Positions 1-11,900 of a stretch of 64,000 nucleotides of DNA are shown piece after piece; positions within the stretch are counted from its first letter, which is position 1, and every line of letters starts with the position of its first letter. The stretch is from assembly GCA_034231615.1 (NCBI GenBank), contig CM067309.1, forward strand, positions 24,028,465 to 24,092,464, read 5' to 3'. The DNA comes from Meghimatium bilineatum. Lineage: Eukaryota > Mollusca > Gastropoda > Stylommatophora > Philomycidae. The notes beneath the pieces were generated by a model. The model was not told the DNA's origin. It ran no database searches and was given only the letters and a program-made list of their open reading frames with translations. The position numbers were made by a program, and so were the translations under genes.

Positions 1-480
1 AAGGTTTCTGTGATTATCACCCCTAACCCCCCATCCAGTTCTTGGTCTTCCTCATGTCTTTTAGTCCGATCTTCTGCTGTTGTATGCATGAAGGGCTTCA
101 TGTGTTGGTTCCATTCTCATGACGTAACCAAACCATCTGATTTGCTGTATTTCGATGTATCTTTACTTGATATGATCTTTATTAATTTCCTGATATTTTT
201 TTTCCCTTCTGTATCTTCAAGTGGCATTTATAGCTTTCATAAAACATCTCATTTCACACACTAATAGTTTTCACTAGTCTCTTTGTCATTGGCCTTCTTA
301 ATCTTTGAGACTGGTAACACAGCGTTGGTGTAAAAATGCTGTTTATCATTTGTCGTTGTGTAACCATGCAGATTGTTGTGTATCTGTCGTTGTATATGTC
401 GAAAATGCTTAATCTCTTTGATTTGTATTTCCTTTACTTGTTCTGTTTTCATTAATTGTCAGAAAGTCTTTGTAGAAGAA
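1..480 (-). mobile_element. LINE A-like fragment, RT C-terminal part
   Basis: The minus strand carries broken pieces of the C-terminal region of a non-LTR reverse transcriptase. RWFGYVMRM lies near 114-140 and GRPRTGW near 31-60. The segment near 305-350 aligns by eye with the palm/thumb segment of other copies in this window (NSIFI and CQTW type motifs at 16.8, 22.5, 33.85, 52.15 and 52.8 kb). Several stops and frame changes interrupt it. It is truncated by the window edge. It is a dead remnant. Confidence 0.6.
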
Positions 481-579
481 TGTTATAAAACTAAAGAGAT
501 GGACTGAATACGAAAATCGATACCACGATATCGCAGTGTAGTATGTAGCAGTGATATTTGAGAATAATAGCTGTCAATC

Positions 580-1378
580 GCAGGCGATGATGGCAGCTTC
601 AGACTTGTGATGTTGCATCTCTGGTATGTGTGGTCGTCCGTCGCAGGCGATAAAGACAGTATCAGACTTGTGATGTTGCATCTCTGGTATGTATGGTCGT
701 CCATCACAGGCGATAAAGACAGTATCAGACTTGTGATGTTGCATCTCTGGTATGTGTGGTCGTCCGTCGCAGGCGATAAAGACAGTATCAGACTTGTGAT
801 GTTGCATCTCTGGTATGTATGGTCGTCCATCACAGGCGATAAAGACAGTATCAGACTTGTGATGTTGCATCTCTGGTATGTGTGGTCGTCCATCACAGGC
901 GATAAAGACAGTATCAGACTTGTGATGTTGCATCTCTGGTATGTATGGTCGTCCATCACAGGCGATAAAGACAGTATCAGACTTGTGATGTTGCATCTCT
1001 GGTATGTGTGTTCATCCATCGCAGGCGATAAAGACAGTATCAGACTTGTGATGTTGCATCTCTGGTATGTATGGTCGTCCATCACAGGCGATAAAGACAG
1101 TATCAGACTTGTGATGTTGCATCTCTGGTATGTGTGGTCGTCCATCGCAGGCGATAAAGACAGTATCAGACTTGTGATGTTGCATCTCTGGTATGTATGG
1201 TCGTCCATCACAGGCGATAAAGACAGTATCAGACTTGTGATGTTGCATCTCTGGTATGTGTGGTCGTCCATCGCAGGCGATAAAGACAGTATCAGACTTG
1301 TGATGTTGCATCTCTGGTATGTGTGGTCGTCCATCGCAGGCGATAAAGACAGTATCAGACTTGTGATGTTGCATCTCT
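580..1378. repeat. 63-bp minisatellite, about 12 copies
   Basis: The unit is 63 bp and includes tgatgttgcatctctggtat. Variants largely alternate between gtgtggtcgtcc and gtatggtcgtcc, and between catcac and c(a/g)tcgc four bases later, so part of the array is a 126-bp dimer. The unit is a multiple of three and free of stops in several frames, which leaves open frames of 261 aa (plus) and 319 aa (minus). I see no reason to call these genes. The first unit, near 580-610, is degenerate. Confidence 0.95.
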
Positions 1379-1437
1379 CTGGTGTGAGCTGAGATGAATG
1401 AAATGTCAAGCCCTGATATAGAATTAGGACACCTATC

Positions 1438-1594
1438 ATCAAGATTGCGCATCTGGATGTTTATATATAATCAAGATTGCGCATCTGGATGTTTATATAT
1501 AATCAAGATTGCGCATCTGGATGTTTATATATAATCAAGATTGCGCATCTGGATGTTTATATATAATCAAGATTGCGCATCTGTGTGTTTATTG
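1438..1594. repeat. 32-bp minisatellite, about 5 copies
   Basis: Five near-identical 32-bp copies contain aagattgcgcatctggatg followed by tttatatata. The last copy diverges at its 3' end. It abuts the 63-bp array with about 60 bp between them. Confidence 0.92.
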
Positions 1595-1747
1595 TTCTGC
1601 CTTTTCGTGTAGCAGTTTTTCTTCGTGTCTATATGTCATACTTCCCGAGGACATGCACATTTGCTTGTGTTGCTGCTTCCCTTAACTGTGCAATTAATGG
1701 CGGCATGACAATTACTATATTATTCTAAGATTTGACACATTTTATAT

Positions 1748-1945
1748 GAAGAAATCTTCTTCTTCTTCTTCTCGATGAATTGTTAAACATTCTGTCTATA
1801 TTCAGTCTAATATTGGTCATATTTAGAGCGGTTTGTTTCAAGTTATCTAGGGTTCCCTACAACTTGCTTTAAGTTATCTCGGGTTCGCTACTTGTTTTTC
1901 AGAAATGCTCCTGCGGGAATCATTTTGTAGTAGGTGTTTGTGGCT
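1748..1945 (-). mobile_element. SINE-like dispersed repeat E, copy 1
   Basis: This stretch opens with a TTC run (a GAA tail on the minus strand) and then matches 18192-18335. Shared blocks include gaattgttaaacattc, the frame around gagttccc/gggttccc, and gctcctg(c/t)ggg. The GAA-type tail is shared with several other retroelement ends in this window. I see no coding capacity. A SINE or a LINE 3' end are both possible. Confidence 0.55.
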
Positions 1946-2161
1946 GTGCTGCTGTTTCGCAGAAAGAAACTGTAGAGTCGCTGTGATACTGAATCGTTAA
2001 TTATTATTTAAGACAGCAGTGTTCCGTTCTCAGACGAAATATCCTGACTTCTTCATGTCTATTAAAATGTGCTGATGTTGTCTTGATTCTTGATTAGGAA
2101 CAAGCGTCACAGCACTGGGGGCATTCCTATATATGATCTGCTTGAATTTAATGTTATTGTG
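1946..2161. other. Unassigned spacer
   Basis: I see no gene, repeat or mobile-element motif here. Confidence 0.5.
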
Positions 2162-2504
2162 CTCGTAACTATAGTTTCTGTTGAGGTCTATCTACTGAAG
2201 TCAGCTCGTAACTATAGTCTCTGTTGAGTTCTATCTACTGAAGTCAGCTCGTAATTATAGTCTCTGTTGAGTTCTATCTATTGATGTCAGCTTGTAACTA
2301 TAGTTTCTGTTCAGTTCAATCTACTGAAGTCAGCTCGTAACTATAGTCTCTGTTGAGTTTTATCTACTGAAGTCAGCTCGTAACTATAGTTTCTATTTAG
2401 TTCTATCTACTGAAGTCAGCTCGTAAATATAGTTTTTGTTCAGTTCTATCTACTGAAGTCAGCTCGTAACTATAGTTTCTATTGAGTTCTATCTACTGAA
2501 GTCA
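2162..2504. repeat. 43-bp minisatellite, about 8 copies
   Basis: The unit is 43 bp, with agctcgtaactatagt and ttctatctactgaagtc as its most constant parts. Copies differ by scattered substitutions. Confidence 0.93.
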
Positions 2505-2742
2505 CATACACTGCTTGAGTAGAGACTTTACTTCCATGAAACTTTAAGTTACGCATGTCTGAGAGAGGTTTACTCCTGTTTTTACCAATTTGTCTGATTT
2601 GTCGTTACCAGGAATACCATGGAGCTGGTATCCATTGTAGCACTAATGCAGTTTTTATGGATAATAATTCGAAGATATTATTTTCTGATGTTGTGAATGA
2701 GTTTAACTTTTTTTATGTATTTGTATTTTGGATGGCTTGTGA

Positions 2743-2875
2743 AACTAATTTGGGATCACTAGGGTGCAAAGGATACTACATTGCTCTCGTGTGGTCTCAG
2801 GGTTAGCAGGCAATCAAGATACTAAAAGCACTTCCTCTTATTGCACTTTGGAAACAGACTGCTTCAAAGCTAGGG
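2743..2875 (+). repeat. Dispersed repeat pair, copy 1
   Basis: About 130 bp here recurs in the same orientation at 4690-4828. Shared blocks include tttgggatcact, attgctctcgtgt, caatcaagatactaaaagca and gaaacagactgctt. Neither copy has a recognisable coding motif. It may be a short interspersed element or a segmental duplication. Confidence 0.75.
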
Positions 2876-4689
2876 AGAAGTAGCCTGGATAATGCTTTAG
2901 GGATCGTGTTCTGGTAGTGCAGATTGAGAAGGAAGGAGATTTTATTCTATAAGACACACACGATTCCTGAATGGCTCATCTCGGTCACTACAGCTAAAAC
3001 ACTGTTGCATCAGTCTAATACAGCGTCTGGCCTGATCTGAACAGGCTATCATGTCTCAAGTTCATGAACATCCAGAATCATCATTAAGTCTCTAGAGAAG
3101 TAAGGCAAACATATTAAGTTCAGTGATAAGGTAGTACAGTGCTACTACAGCGCTACCACAGAGCAGCGCCATGTGCAAACAGAATGGAAGAATCATGAGC
3201 ACGTTTTCTGCTAAAATGTAAGGCTAACACTTTGAGTAAAATGAGAGGGCCACACAGCCTTAGTAGATGGCTCTATGTGCAAATAAAATGGAGGAAAATC
3301 GATATGGTAATCGTAACTAAAGAAATGAAGAAGCTCGAGAACAAGCTTCTATTGATTCCAAGAAAAATGTAGAAAAGTAGAAGCAGGAAATATCTCCTAG
3401 TGTCCCTAAATATGTGTAGGAGCTCAGACTTAGACACGATGTTCACACTGTCGGTAAATGAATCCTCGGATAAGAATGCAAACTAACCTGAGCCAACGCT
3501 ACTTTCGAGTGTTTCTTGTACTAGAACCATGCACACAGACGAGAAAAGGTTCAGTACCCGAGGGCACAGAAACAATGAGTAATTAAGCGAGACAAGTTCA
3601 CAAGCAGCGGAAAACCTCCTGCGAGATAGATGTAGTCGAGCAAAGTCTAAATCACTGATCACCGCTTCCACGGATTTTGCCACCCAGGGACATGTTGTGG
3701 CCTGTAAAACCCAAGGGCACAGTGGATGAGCAACCGTCATTACGTAGAATTAATACACATTCTTCGACTGGTTAGTGATAGGAAGGGTATCACAGACTAA
3801 GAAAGGTCACGTGAATTAAAAGCATGTAGAAAACGAATGTTCTGAGCCAGAAAGCGCAATATAATGCAGCTCTGCTATCAAACCAGTAGCTCAAGTTACT
3901 TTGTGGAAATCACACGAACTTCCGTGTTGGTTACCAAAGAGCGAACGCAGAAGAAGAAGAAGAAGAATCAATGAAGATGCGATTTCAGGGAGAAATAATA
4001 ACCGATGACAGATACTAAAACTTGGCACATTTTATACGAAGCGATAATAATAACTTTAGATCGGTGCTCAATTAAATCAGAGTAACGTTTCAAGTATGGC
4101 TCTCGCCCACGTGATATTTTAGTTATCTCTAATACGAATATGTCGAGTACCATCAATGACCAACCGGAAACTGAAAAAATTTAATCAGAAGTCCCGCGTA
4201 ATCACTGCAGTGGTAGTGTAACTGAACCACAATCTCGTGAATTATCCCAACCCCAGCTCATGTCAATGTCTGGGATCCCATCTTATTCTGGTTCTGAAAT
4301 ATTAAACTTGCCGACGGCTGGAAGAGGACCAGTTCCAATTGCAACTTCAAATTTGTTTTGTTCGCGTGCTTGCTATTTCACGATGTGACAGCTTCAAGCT
4401 GTCGAAATGAGCCCCAAGTTCCCGTGTGTTGCCGATATTACTATTCGATGTCTTGGTCATGATTTTGGTAGCTTAACGGAGAAATTGTCTAACGTGTAGT
4501 TACACTTGACACTGGAAACACATGCAGTTGAAGTGACTCATTTCCTTTGGTAGCGACCTCACAATACTTAAATTGAACGTGTCAATCTGATATGATTCCT
4601 TCTCTTGCTTGTTATCTTTTTCATTCTTATTCAGAGAAGGAAACAAGTACTTGTTTATGGAAACACGTTCGTCTTTTTTTGTTTGTTTT
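2876..4689. other. No gene seen; possible SINE tail near 3930-3967
   Basis: I see no conserved protein motif. Near 3937-3967 the sequence gagcgaacgcagaagaag matches the GAA-type 3' ends seen at 33.0, 57.3 and 62.28 kb. The preceding 150-200 bp is therefore probably the 3' part of a short retroelement in plus orientation. The rest is unassigned. Confidence 0.5.
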
Positions 4690-4828
4690 TAAACCTCATT
4701 TGGGATCACTGGGGTGTAAAAGATACTTCATGGCATTGCTCTCGTGTCGACTCAAGTTAGCGGGCAATCAAGATACTAAAAGCACCTCCTCTTATTGCAT
4801 TTTGGAAACAGACTGCTTTAAAGTACTA
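4690..4828 (+). repeat. Dispersed repeat pair, copy 2
   Basis: This is the second copy of the roughly 130-bp repeat at 2743-2875, about 1.95 kb away in the same orientation. The copies differ by scattered substitutions and small indels. Confidence 0.75.
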
Positions 4829-5153
4829 CACCTAATATACTTAACTGGGAGAATAAAGTGTGACCACGCCATGGTGTTCTTCCAGTTTGTATTTCAACTG
4901 TGAATCGTCAACTATGAGCCAAACACATCATTGTATCTTCAAAACATATTCAACCCTGAAAATGTGCAATCCAGAAACGCTTCAATCCAGAAAATGTGCA
5001 TTTCAGAAACGTTTCAACAACAGAATATTTGCGCTACAGAGAATAGAATAACAGTTCTTGCACTTATAATTCATAACATCATCAACAAAATAGAATTTGT
5101 CTAAAGCAGATGATAAATCGAAAACAAAGTTTATACACGTTTTACTCATTAAT

Positions 5154-5716
5154 TTATTCATTTTCCTTTTCGTGCTGACGTTTAGCGCATAGGGCAGAGG
5201 TCAGATCTCTCCAATTCTGCCTGTTCAAAGCTATTCTGTGCATTTCTTGAACAGTATGAATATTGATTGTTTTACTTTCTCTAAGTATTGTTCTTCTGAG
5301 TGTTTCTTTTGGTCTACCCCTGGCTCGTTTGCCTGTAGGTATCCATTCAAGAGATTGGTGCTGTATTCTGTTTATGTCTGCGAGTAGGACATGCCCGATG
5401 TAGGACCAACGGCGTTTTCTAATAACATCTGTGATGAAATTTTGATGTGTCTCTTCTCTGATTTTATCATTCGATTTGAATTCACTCCAATGGATGTTAG
5501 CTATCCTACGAAAACATTTGTTCTCGAAACACAATAATTTATTTTATGAAGATTGGAGCTTATCCAACTCTCACATCCATGTGATAGCACTAGAATAACG
5601 CGGGAATTAAATAAGAGCATTTTAATGCGTGTGCTGATTGACTTTGCCCTACAGATATTAGACAGTCTATCAAAGGCACTTGATGCTAGTGCAATATGAG
5701 TTGTATTTTCTGCCAT
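5154..5716 (-). pseudogene. LINE reverse transcriptase C-terminus (family G), broken
   Basis: Two overlapping minus-strand frames join into the C-terminal part of a non-LTR reverse transcriptase. The upstream frame (5501-5716) has AFDRLSNICRAKSIS and HGCESW, the connection region after the catalytic palm. The downstream frame (5154-5534) has RRRWSYIGHVL-type residues, GKRARGRPK and a WRDLTSALCAKR end, typical of LINEs whose last residues read LCA(T/K)R. The catalytic palm is absent, so the copy is 5'-truncated, and a frame change near 5510-5530 separates the halves. The part of the protein seen is usually linked to template handling. It is dead. Confidence 0.8.
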
Positions 5717-5792
5717 GACATAACCATCGAGTGTTAATTGGTTTTATTCAATGGAAGTTATATTTTAAAACAATGTATACAAAACATAGAAC

Positions 5793-5870
5793 ATGGTAAT
5801 AAAGTTGTGCTAATCACTGGAAACACACATACGAACACACATAAATCGATGTTTCGGCCTTTATCAAGAC
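5793..5870 (-). mobile_element. PLE 3'-end fragment
   Basis: Read on the minus strand, it has cttgataaaggccgaaacat followed by a tgtgtg-rich stretch, then tgattagc and ttacc. This order matches 54833-54923 and 59902-59991. The copy at 54.8 kb lies downstream of a Penelope-like GIY-YIG domain, so I assign all of them to PLE 3' ends. The gata...gaaac core resembles a decayed hammerhead motif. Confidence 0.55.
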
Positions 5871-5876
5871 TACATG

Positions 5877-6022
5877 CACAATAACAAAAAAATGACGAGC
5901 AAGAACTGCACTTTTGACTTTCATATGGCAAAATTTCAAAATAAATTCAAGTCATTTTCACGTTTTGCTCTGTCATGTGAACGTCAATAGTGACGTTCTT
6001 GCTCGTCATATTTTTGTTGTGT
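5877..6022. mobile_element. Short inverted-repeat element (MITE-like)
   Basis: The left arm (about 5877-5905) contains aatgacgagcaagaac. The right arm (about 5995-6021) contains its complement, gttcttgctcgtcat, and both arms end in A/T-rich sequence with cacaa/ttgtg. The interior is about 90 bp and non-coding. A second dyad, gaacgtca-atag-tgacgttc, overlaps the right arm. No clear TSD was found. It abuts a PLE end, so it could also be part of that element. Confidence 0.6.
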
Positions 6023-6394
6023 ATCAGATTATGCACCCCGAGTAGTCGACGCAAAAACGGTTCTGTCTGTCATTGTCTCATTTTGGCTTCCTCAATCTCC
6101 GATCAGTGTGGCAATATGAGCTTTTTCCAAGTATGTAGTATGAAGTGACTAAGGAAAGTTGGGAGATAGGCTGGCAACCTGTCATCTGTGAAAAAAGTCA
6201 TCAACATCACATCTTGTCTCAATTTCTTCCTTATGTCTTCTATCAAATAATCTCCATGGACGACTAAGACACGCAAGCTAGTGGACGTTGCACATTTGTC
6301 ATTTAGTATCAGACGTCTAGGTGATCGGCAATGATAGATATGTCATCACTACTCATGGGTCAACAAATCTGACAGAAGAATGATGAGACAGTTG
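6023..6394. other. Unassigned spacer
   Basis: I see no gene or repeat motif in this stretch. Confidence 0.5.
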
Positions 6395-6700
6395 GCCCAG
6401 AACTGTGTACTGTGTTCACCTGACGGGATGTGGTAATCTTAGGATACTGACATAATTGTGTACTGTGCTCCTGGCAGGATGTGGTAATCCTGGGATACTG
6501 ACAAAACTGTGTACTGTGCTTCTGACAGGATGTGGTAATCCTGGGATACTGACAGAAGTATGTGCTGTGCTCCTAGCAGGATGTAGTAATCCTGGGATAC
6601 TGACAGAAGTGTATGATGTGCACCTGGCAGGATGTGGTAATCCTGGGATACTGACAGAAGTGTGTGATGTGCACCTGGCAGGATGTGGTAATCCTGGCGA
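6395..6700. repeat. 51-bp minisatellite, about 6 copies
   Basis: The unit is 51 bp, with gcaggatgtggtaatcctgg and gatactgaca as the stable core. The core contains the small dyad ggat...atcc. Open frames on both strands exist only because 51 is a multiple of three. Confidence 0.93.
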
Positions 6701-6859
6701 TCTGAAAAGATTTTCATTATTGGGGACTAAACATGCATCTATAATCTCCCCCTCCCATTTTTTTTACACACCCATGTCTTTGAGAGCACTTATCTGAGTC
6801 CGAGTGTCACCTCAGTTACGCAACATATAAGACGATAAAGTGTTTTTGTTAGACAGGAT

Positions 6860-7375
6860 ATATGCTGTCAAGATCTACCTGTTCACAGGTAGAGGGATCA
6901 TTTCAACATCATAATGTGTCAAGATCTACCTGTTCACAGGTAGAGGGATCATTTCAACATCATAATGTGTCAAGAGCTACCTGTTCACAGGTAGAGGGAT
7001 CATTTCAACATCATCATGTGTCAATAGCTACCTGTTCACAGGTAGAGGGATCATTTCAACATCATCATGTGTCAAGAGATACGTGTTCACAGGTAGAGGG
7101 ATCATTTCAACATCATCATGTGTCAAGATCTACCTGTTCACAGGTAGAGAAATCATTTCAACATCATCATGTGTCAAGAGATACGTGTTCACAGGTAGAG
7201 GGATCATTTCAACATCATCATGTGTCAAGAGATACGTGTTCACAGGTAGAGGGATCATTTCAACATCATCATGTGTCAAGAGATACGTGTTCACAGGTAG
7301 AGGGATCATTTCAACATCATCATGTGTCAAGAGATACGTGTTCACAGATAGCGGGATCATTTCAATATCATCATC
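6860..7375. repeat. 51-bp minisatellite with a hairpin in each unit, about 10 copies
   Basis: Each unit is 51 bp. It contains ctacctg-ttca-caggtag, a 7-bp stem with a 4-base loop, followed by ggatcatttcaacatcat. In several later units the left arm is tacgtg, which weakens the stem. The array reads open in three frames by virtue of its length and composition. Confidence 0.94.
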
Positions 7376-7884
7376 AATTATCGATCTTCTTACCAACAAA
7401 TAACACATTAACGAAATGAATGAACACATTCTGTAGCCTAACATGACATGAATACACGTTGCTCACGCCAGCAATCTTTATATGATATATCAAAAACCTA
7501 TCAAAGAATTATATTAATTCAATGACCCATTTCAATGTAATTTTAAACGCACATCTATCACACAGATTAATGGCGATATAGCTATATCCCAAAACATTCA
7601 CTCTATAAGGTAATATTACATATCTGTTTTCAGAGAAAATGATGATCTAACAAATTAAACTATTGGTTAAGATCAAGTACAACAATGATAAATTACATTT
7701 TATTGGAACATGTATATTTGCAGCAAAAGTTTACGATTGTGAAACATGGACAATAAAATAATGGCAGAAAGTATTGCTTCTTTCGAAAATTGATGAAATA
7801 CTACTAAAGAGTTTCAAAAATAACGAGGACAACAAACGTGAATTTAAAAATTAAGAAAATTTGACATGATAACAACTCTAACAA
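7376..7884. other. Mostly unassigned; LINE trace at 7715-7870
   Basis: The plus strand near 7715-7760 reads YDCETWTIK followed by a stop. This resembles the Y-G-(C/S)-E-(S/T)-W-T motif of non-LTR reverse transcriptases. Nothing else is recognisable. Confidence 0.4.
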
Positions 7885-7885
7885 G

Positions 7886-8940
7886 CTGTCTCACTGCTAG
7901 CATGATGTTTCACTGCTAGCAAGTTGTATCACTGTTAGCAAGCTGTCTCACTGTCTCACTGCTAGCAAGTTGTCTCACTGCTAGCAAGTTGTCTCACTGC
8001 TAGCAAGATGCCTCACTGCTAGAAAGCTGTCTCACTGCTAGCAAAGCTGGATCACTGTCTCACTGCTAGCAAACTGTCTCACTTCTAGCAAGTTGTCTCA
8101 CTGTTAGCAAGCTGTCTCACTGCTATTAAGTTGCCTCACTACTAGCAAGATGTCTCACTGCTAGCAAGCTGTCTCACTGTTAGCAAGCTGTCTCAATGTC
8201 TCACTGCTAGCAAGCTGTCTCACTGTTAGCAAGCTGTCTCACTGTTAGCAAGCTGTCTCAATGTCTCACTGCTAGTAAGCTGTCTCACTGCTAGCAAGCT
8301 GTTTCACTGCTAGAAAGCTGTTTCACTGTTAGCAAGCTGTCTCACTGCTAGCAAGCTGTTTCACTGTTAGCAAGCTGTCTCACTGCTAGCAAGCTGTTTC
8401 ACTGTTAGCAAGCTGTTTCACTACTAGCAAGCTGTCTCACTACTAGCAAACTGTCTCACTGTTAGCAAGCTGTTTCACTACTAGCAAGCTGTCTCACTAC
8501 TAGCAAGCTGTCTCACTGCTAGCAAGCTGTTTCACTGTTAGCAAGCTGTTTCACTACTAGCAAGCTGTCTCACTACTAGCAAGCTGTCTCACTGCTAGCA
8601 AGCTGTTTCACTGTTAGCAAGCTGTTTCACTACTAGCAAGCTGTCTCACTACTAGCAAGCTGTCTCACTGTTAGCAAGCTGTTTCACTGTTAGCAAGCTG
8701 TTTCACTACTAGCAAGCTGTCTCACTGTTAGCAAGCTGTTTCACTGCTAACAAAAGTCTCATTGTTAACATGCTATCTCACTGCTAATAAACGGTCTCAC
8801 TCCTAACAAGCTGTCTCACTGCTAACAAGCTGTCTCATTTCTAATAAACTGTCTCACTGCTAACAATCGGTCTCACTCCTAACAAGGTGTCTCGCTCTTA
8901 ACAAGATGTCTCACTGCTAACACTTTGCTTAACTCCTAAC
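7886..8940. repeat. 21-bp minisatellite, about 50 copies
   Basis: The unit is 21 bp and reads ctgctagcaagctgtctcac plus t. Variants at one or two positions (gctagc or gttagc; tctcac or tttcac; ctgct or ctact) recur in blocks, so groups of units have been copied together. The last units before 8940 are more diverged. Confidence 0.95.
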
Positions 8941-8984
8941 ACTATCACTCCTTTCTAAGGAAACTCAGCTTTTAGGGCCTCATA

Positions 8985-11900
8985 AGGTTCACAGAAGTAT
9001 GTGGTATAAGGTATCATATAACGTCTCACAGAAGTGTGATGTATAAGGTGTCATATAAAGTGTCATAGAAGTTTGATGTATAAGGTGTCATATAACGTGT
9101 CATAGAAGTGTGATGTATAAAGTGTCATATAAAGTGTCATAGAAGTTTGATGTATAAGGTGTCATATACATGTAATAGAAGTGTGATGTATAAGGTGTCA
9201 TATAACGTCTCACAGAAGTGTGATGTATAAGGTGTCATAGAGGTGTGATGTATAACGTGTCATATAACGTGTCATAGAATTGTGATGTATAAGGTGTCAT
9301 ATAACGTGTCATACAAGTGTGATGCATAAGGTGTCATATAACGTGTCATAGAAGTGTGATGTATAACGTGTCACAGAAGTGTGATGTATATCGTGTCATA
9401 TAACGTGTCATAGAAGTGTGATGTATAACGTGTCATGTAACGTGTCATAGAAGTGTCATGTATAACGTGTCATATAACGTGTCATAGAAGTGTGATGTAT
9501 AAGGTGTCATAGAAGTGTGATGTATAAGGTGTCATATAACGTGTCATAGAAAGTGATGTATAATGTGTCATATAACGTGTCATAGAAGTGTGATGTATAA
9601 GGTGTAATATAACGTGTCATAGAAGTGTCATGTATATCGTGTCATATAACGTGTCATAGAAGTGTGATGTATAACGTGTCATATAACGTGTCATAGAATT
9701 GTGATGTATAAGGTGTCATATAACGTGTCATAGAAGTGTGATGTATAACGTGTCATGTAACGTGTCACAGAAGTGTGATGTTTAACGTGTCATATAACGT
9801 GTCATAGAAGTGTCATGTATAACGTGTCATATAACATGTCATAGAAGTGTGATGTATAACGTGTCATAGAAGTGTGATGTATAACGTGTCATATAACGTG
9901 TCATAGAATTGTGATGTATAAGGTGTCATATAACGTGTCATAGAAGTGTGTTGTATAAGGTGTCATATAACGTGTCATAGAAGTGTGATGTATAACGTGT
10001 CATAGAAGTGTGATGTATAACGTGTCATATAACGTGTCATAGAATTGTGATGTATAAGGTGTCATATAACGTGTCATAGAAGTGTGTTGTATAAGGTGTC
10101 ATATAACGTGTCATAGAAGTGTGATGTATAACGTGTCATGTAACGTGTCATAGAAGTGTGATGTGTAACGTGTCATATAACGTGTCAGATAAGTGTGATG
10201 TGCAACGTGTCATATAACGTGTCATAGAAGTGTGATGTGTAACGTGTCACAGAAGTGTGATGTATAACGTGTCATGTAACGTGTCATAGAAGTGTCATCT
10301 ATAACGTGTCATAGAAGTGTGATGTATAACGTGTCATAGAAGTGTGATGTATAACGTGTCATATAACGTGTCATAGAATTGTGATGTATAAGGTGTCATA
10401 TAACGTGTCATAGAAGTGTGATGTATAACGTGTCATAGAAGTGTGATGTATAACGTGTCATATAACGTGTCATAGAATTGTGATGTATAAGGTGTCATAT
10501 AACGTGTCATAGAAGTGTGATGTATAAGGTGTCATATAACGTGTCATAGAAGTGTGATGTATAACGTGTCATAGAAGTGTGATGTATAACGTGTCATATA
10601 ACGTGTCATAGAATTGTGATGTATAAGGTGTCATATAACGTGTCATAGAAGTGTGATGTATAACGTGTCATGTAACGTGTCATAGAAGTGTGATGTGTAA
10701 CGTGTCATATAACGTGTCAGATAAGTGTGATGTGCAACGTGTCATATAACGTGTCATAGAAGTGTGATGTGTAACGTGTCACAGAAGTGTGATGTATAAG
10801 GTGTCATATAAGGTGTCATATAACGTGTCATAGAAAGTGATGTATAATGTGTCATATAACGTGTCATAGAAGTGTGATGTATAAGGTGTAATATAACGTG
10901 TCAAAGAAGTGTCATGTATATCGTGTCATATAACGTGTCATAGAAGTGTGATGTATAACGTGTCATATAACGTGTCATAGAATTGTGATGTATAAGGTGT
11001 CATATAACGTGTCATAGAAGTGTCATGTATAACGTGTCATATAACGTGTCATAGAAGTGTGATGTATAACGTGTCATAGAAGTGTGATGTATAACGTGTC
11101 ATATAACGTGTCATAGAATTGTGATGTATAAGGTGTCATATAACGTGTCATAGAAGTGTGATGTATAACGTGTCATAGAAGTGTGATGTATAACGTGTCA
11201 TATAACGTGTCATAGAATTGTGATGTATAAGGTGTCATATAACGTGTCATAGAAGTGTGTTGTATAAGGTGTCATATAACGTGTCATAGAAGTGTGATGT
11301 ATAACGTGTCATGTAACGTGTCATAGAAGTGTGATGTGTAACGTGTCATATGACGTGTCATAGAAGTGTGATGTGTAACGTGTCACAGAAGTGTGATGTA
11401 TAACGTGTCATGTAACGTGTCATAGAAGTGTGATGTATAACGTGTCATAGAAGTGTGATGTATAACGTGTCATATAACGTGTCATAGAATTGTGATGTAT
11501 AAGGTGTCATATAACGTGTCATAGAAGTGTGTTGTATAAGGTGTCATATAACGTGTCATAGAAGTGTGATGTATAACGTGTCATGTAACGTGTCAGATAA
11601 GTGTGATGTGCAACGTGTCATATAACGTGTCATAGAAGTGTGATGTGTAACGTGTCACAGAAGTGTGATGTGTAACGTGTCATGTAACGTGTCATAGAAG
11701 TGTCATCTATAACGTGTCATAGAAGTGTGATGTATAACGTGTCATAGAAGTGTGATGTATAACGTGTCATATAACGTGTCATAGAATTGTGATGTATAAG
11801 GTGTCATATAACGTGTCATAGAAGTGTGATGTATAAGGTGTCATATAACGTGTCATAGAAGTGTGATGTATAACGTGTCATAGAAGTGTGATGTATAACG

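Noticed and set aside
483-1452. 319-residue minus-strand frame and overlapping frames
   Set aside because: They lie entirely within the 63-bp minisatellite.
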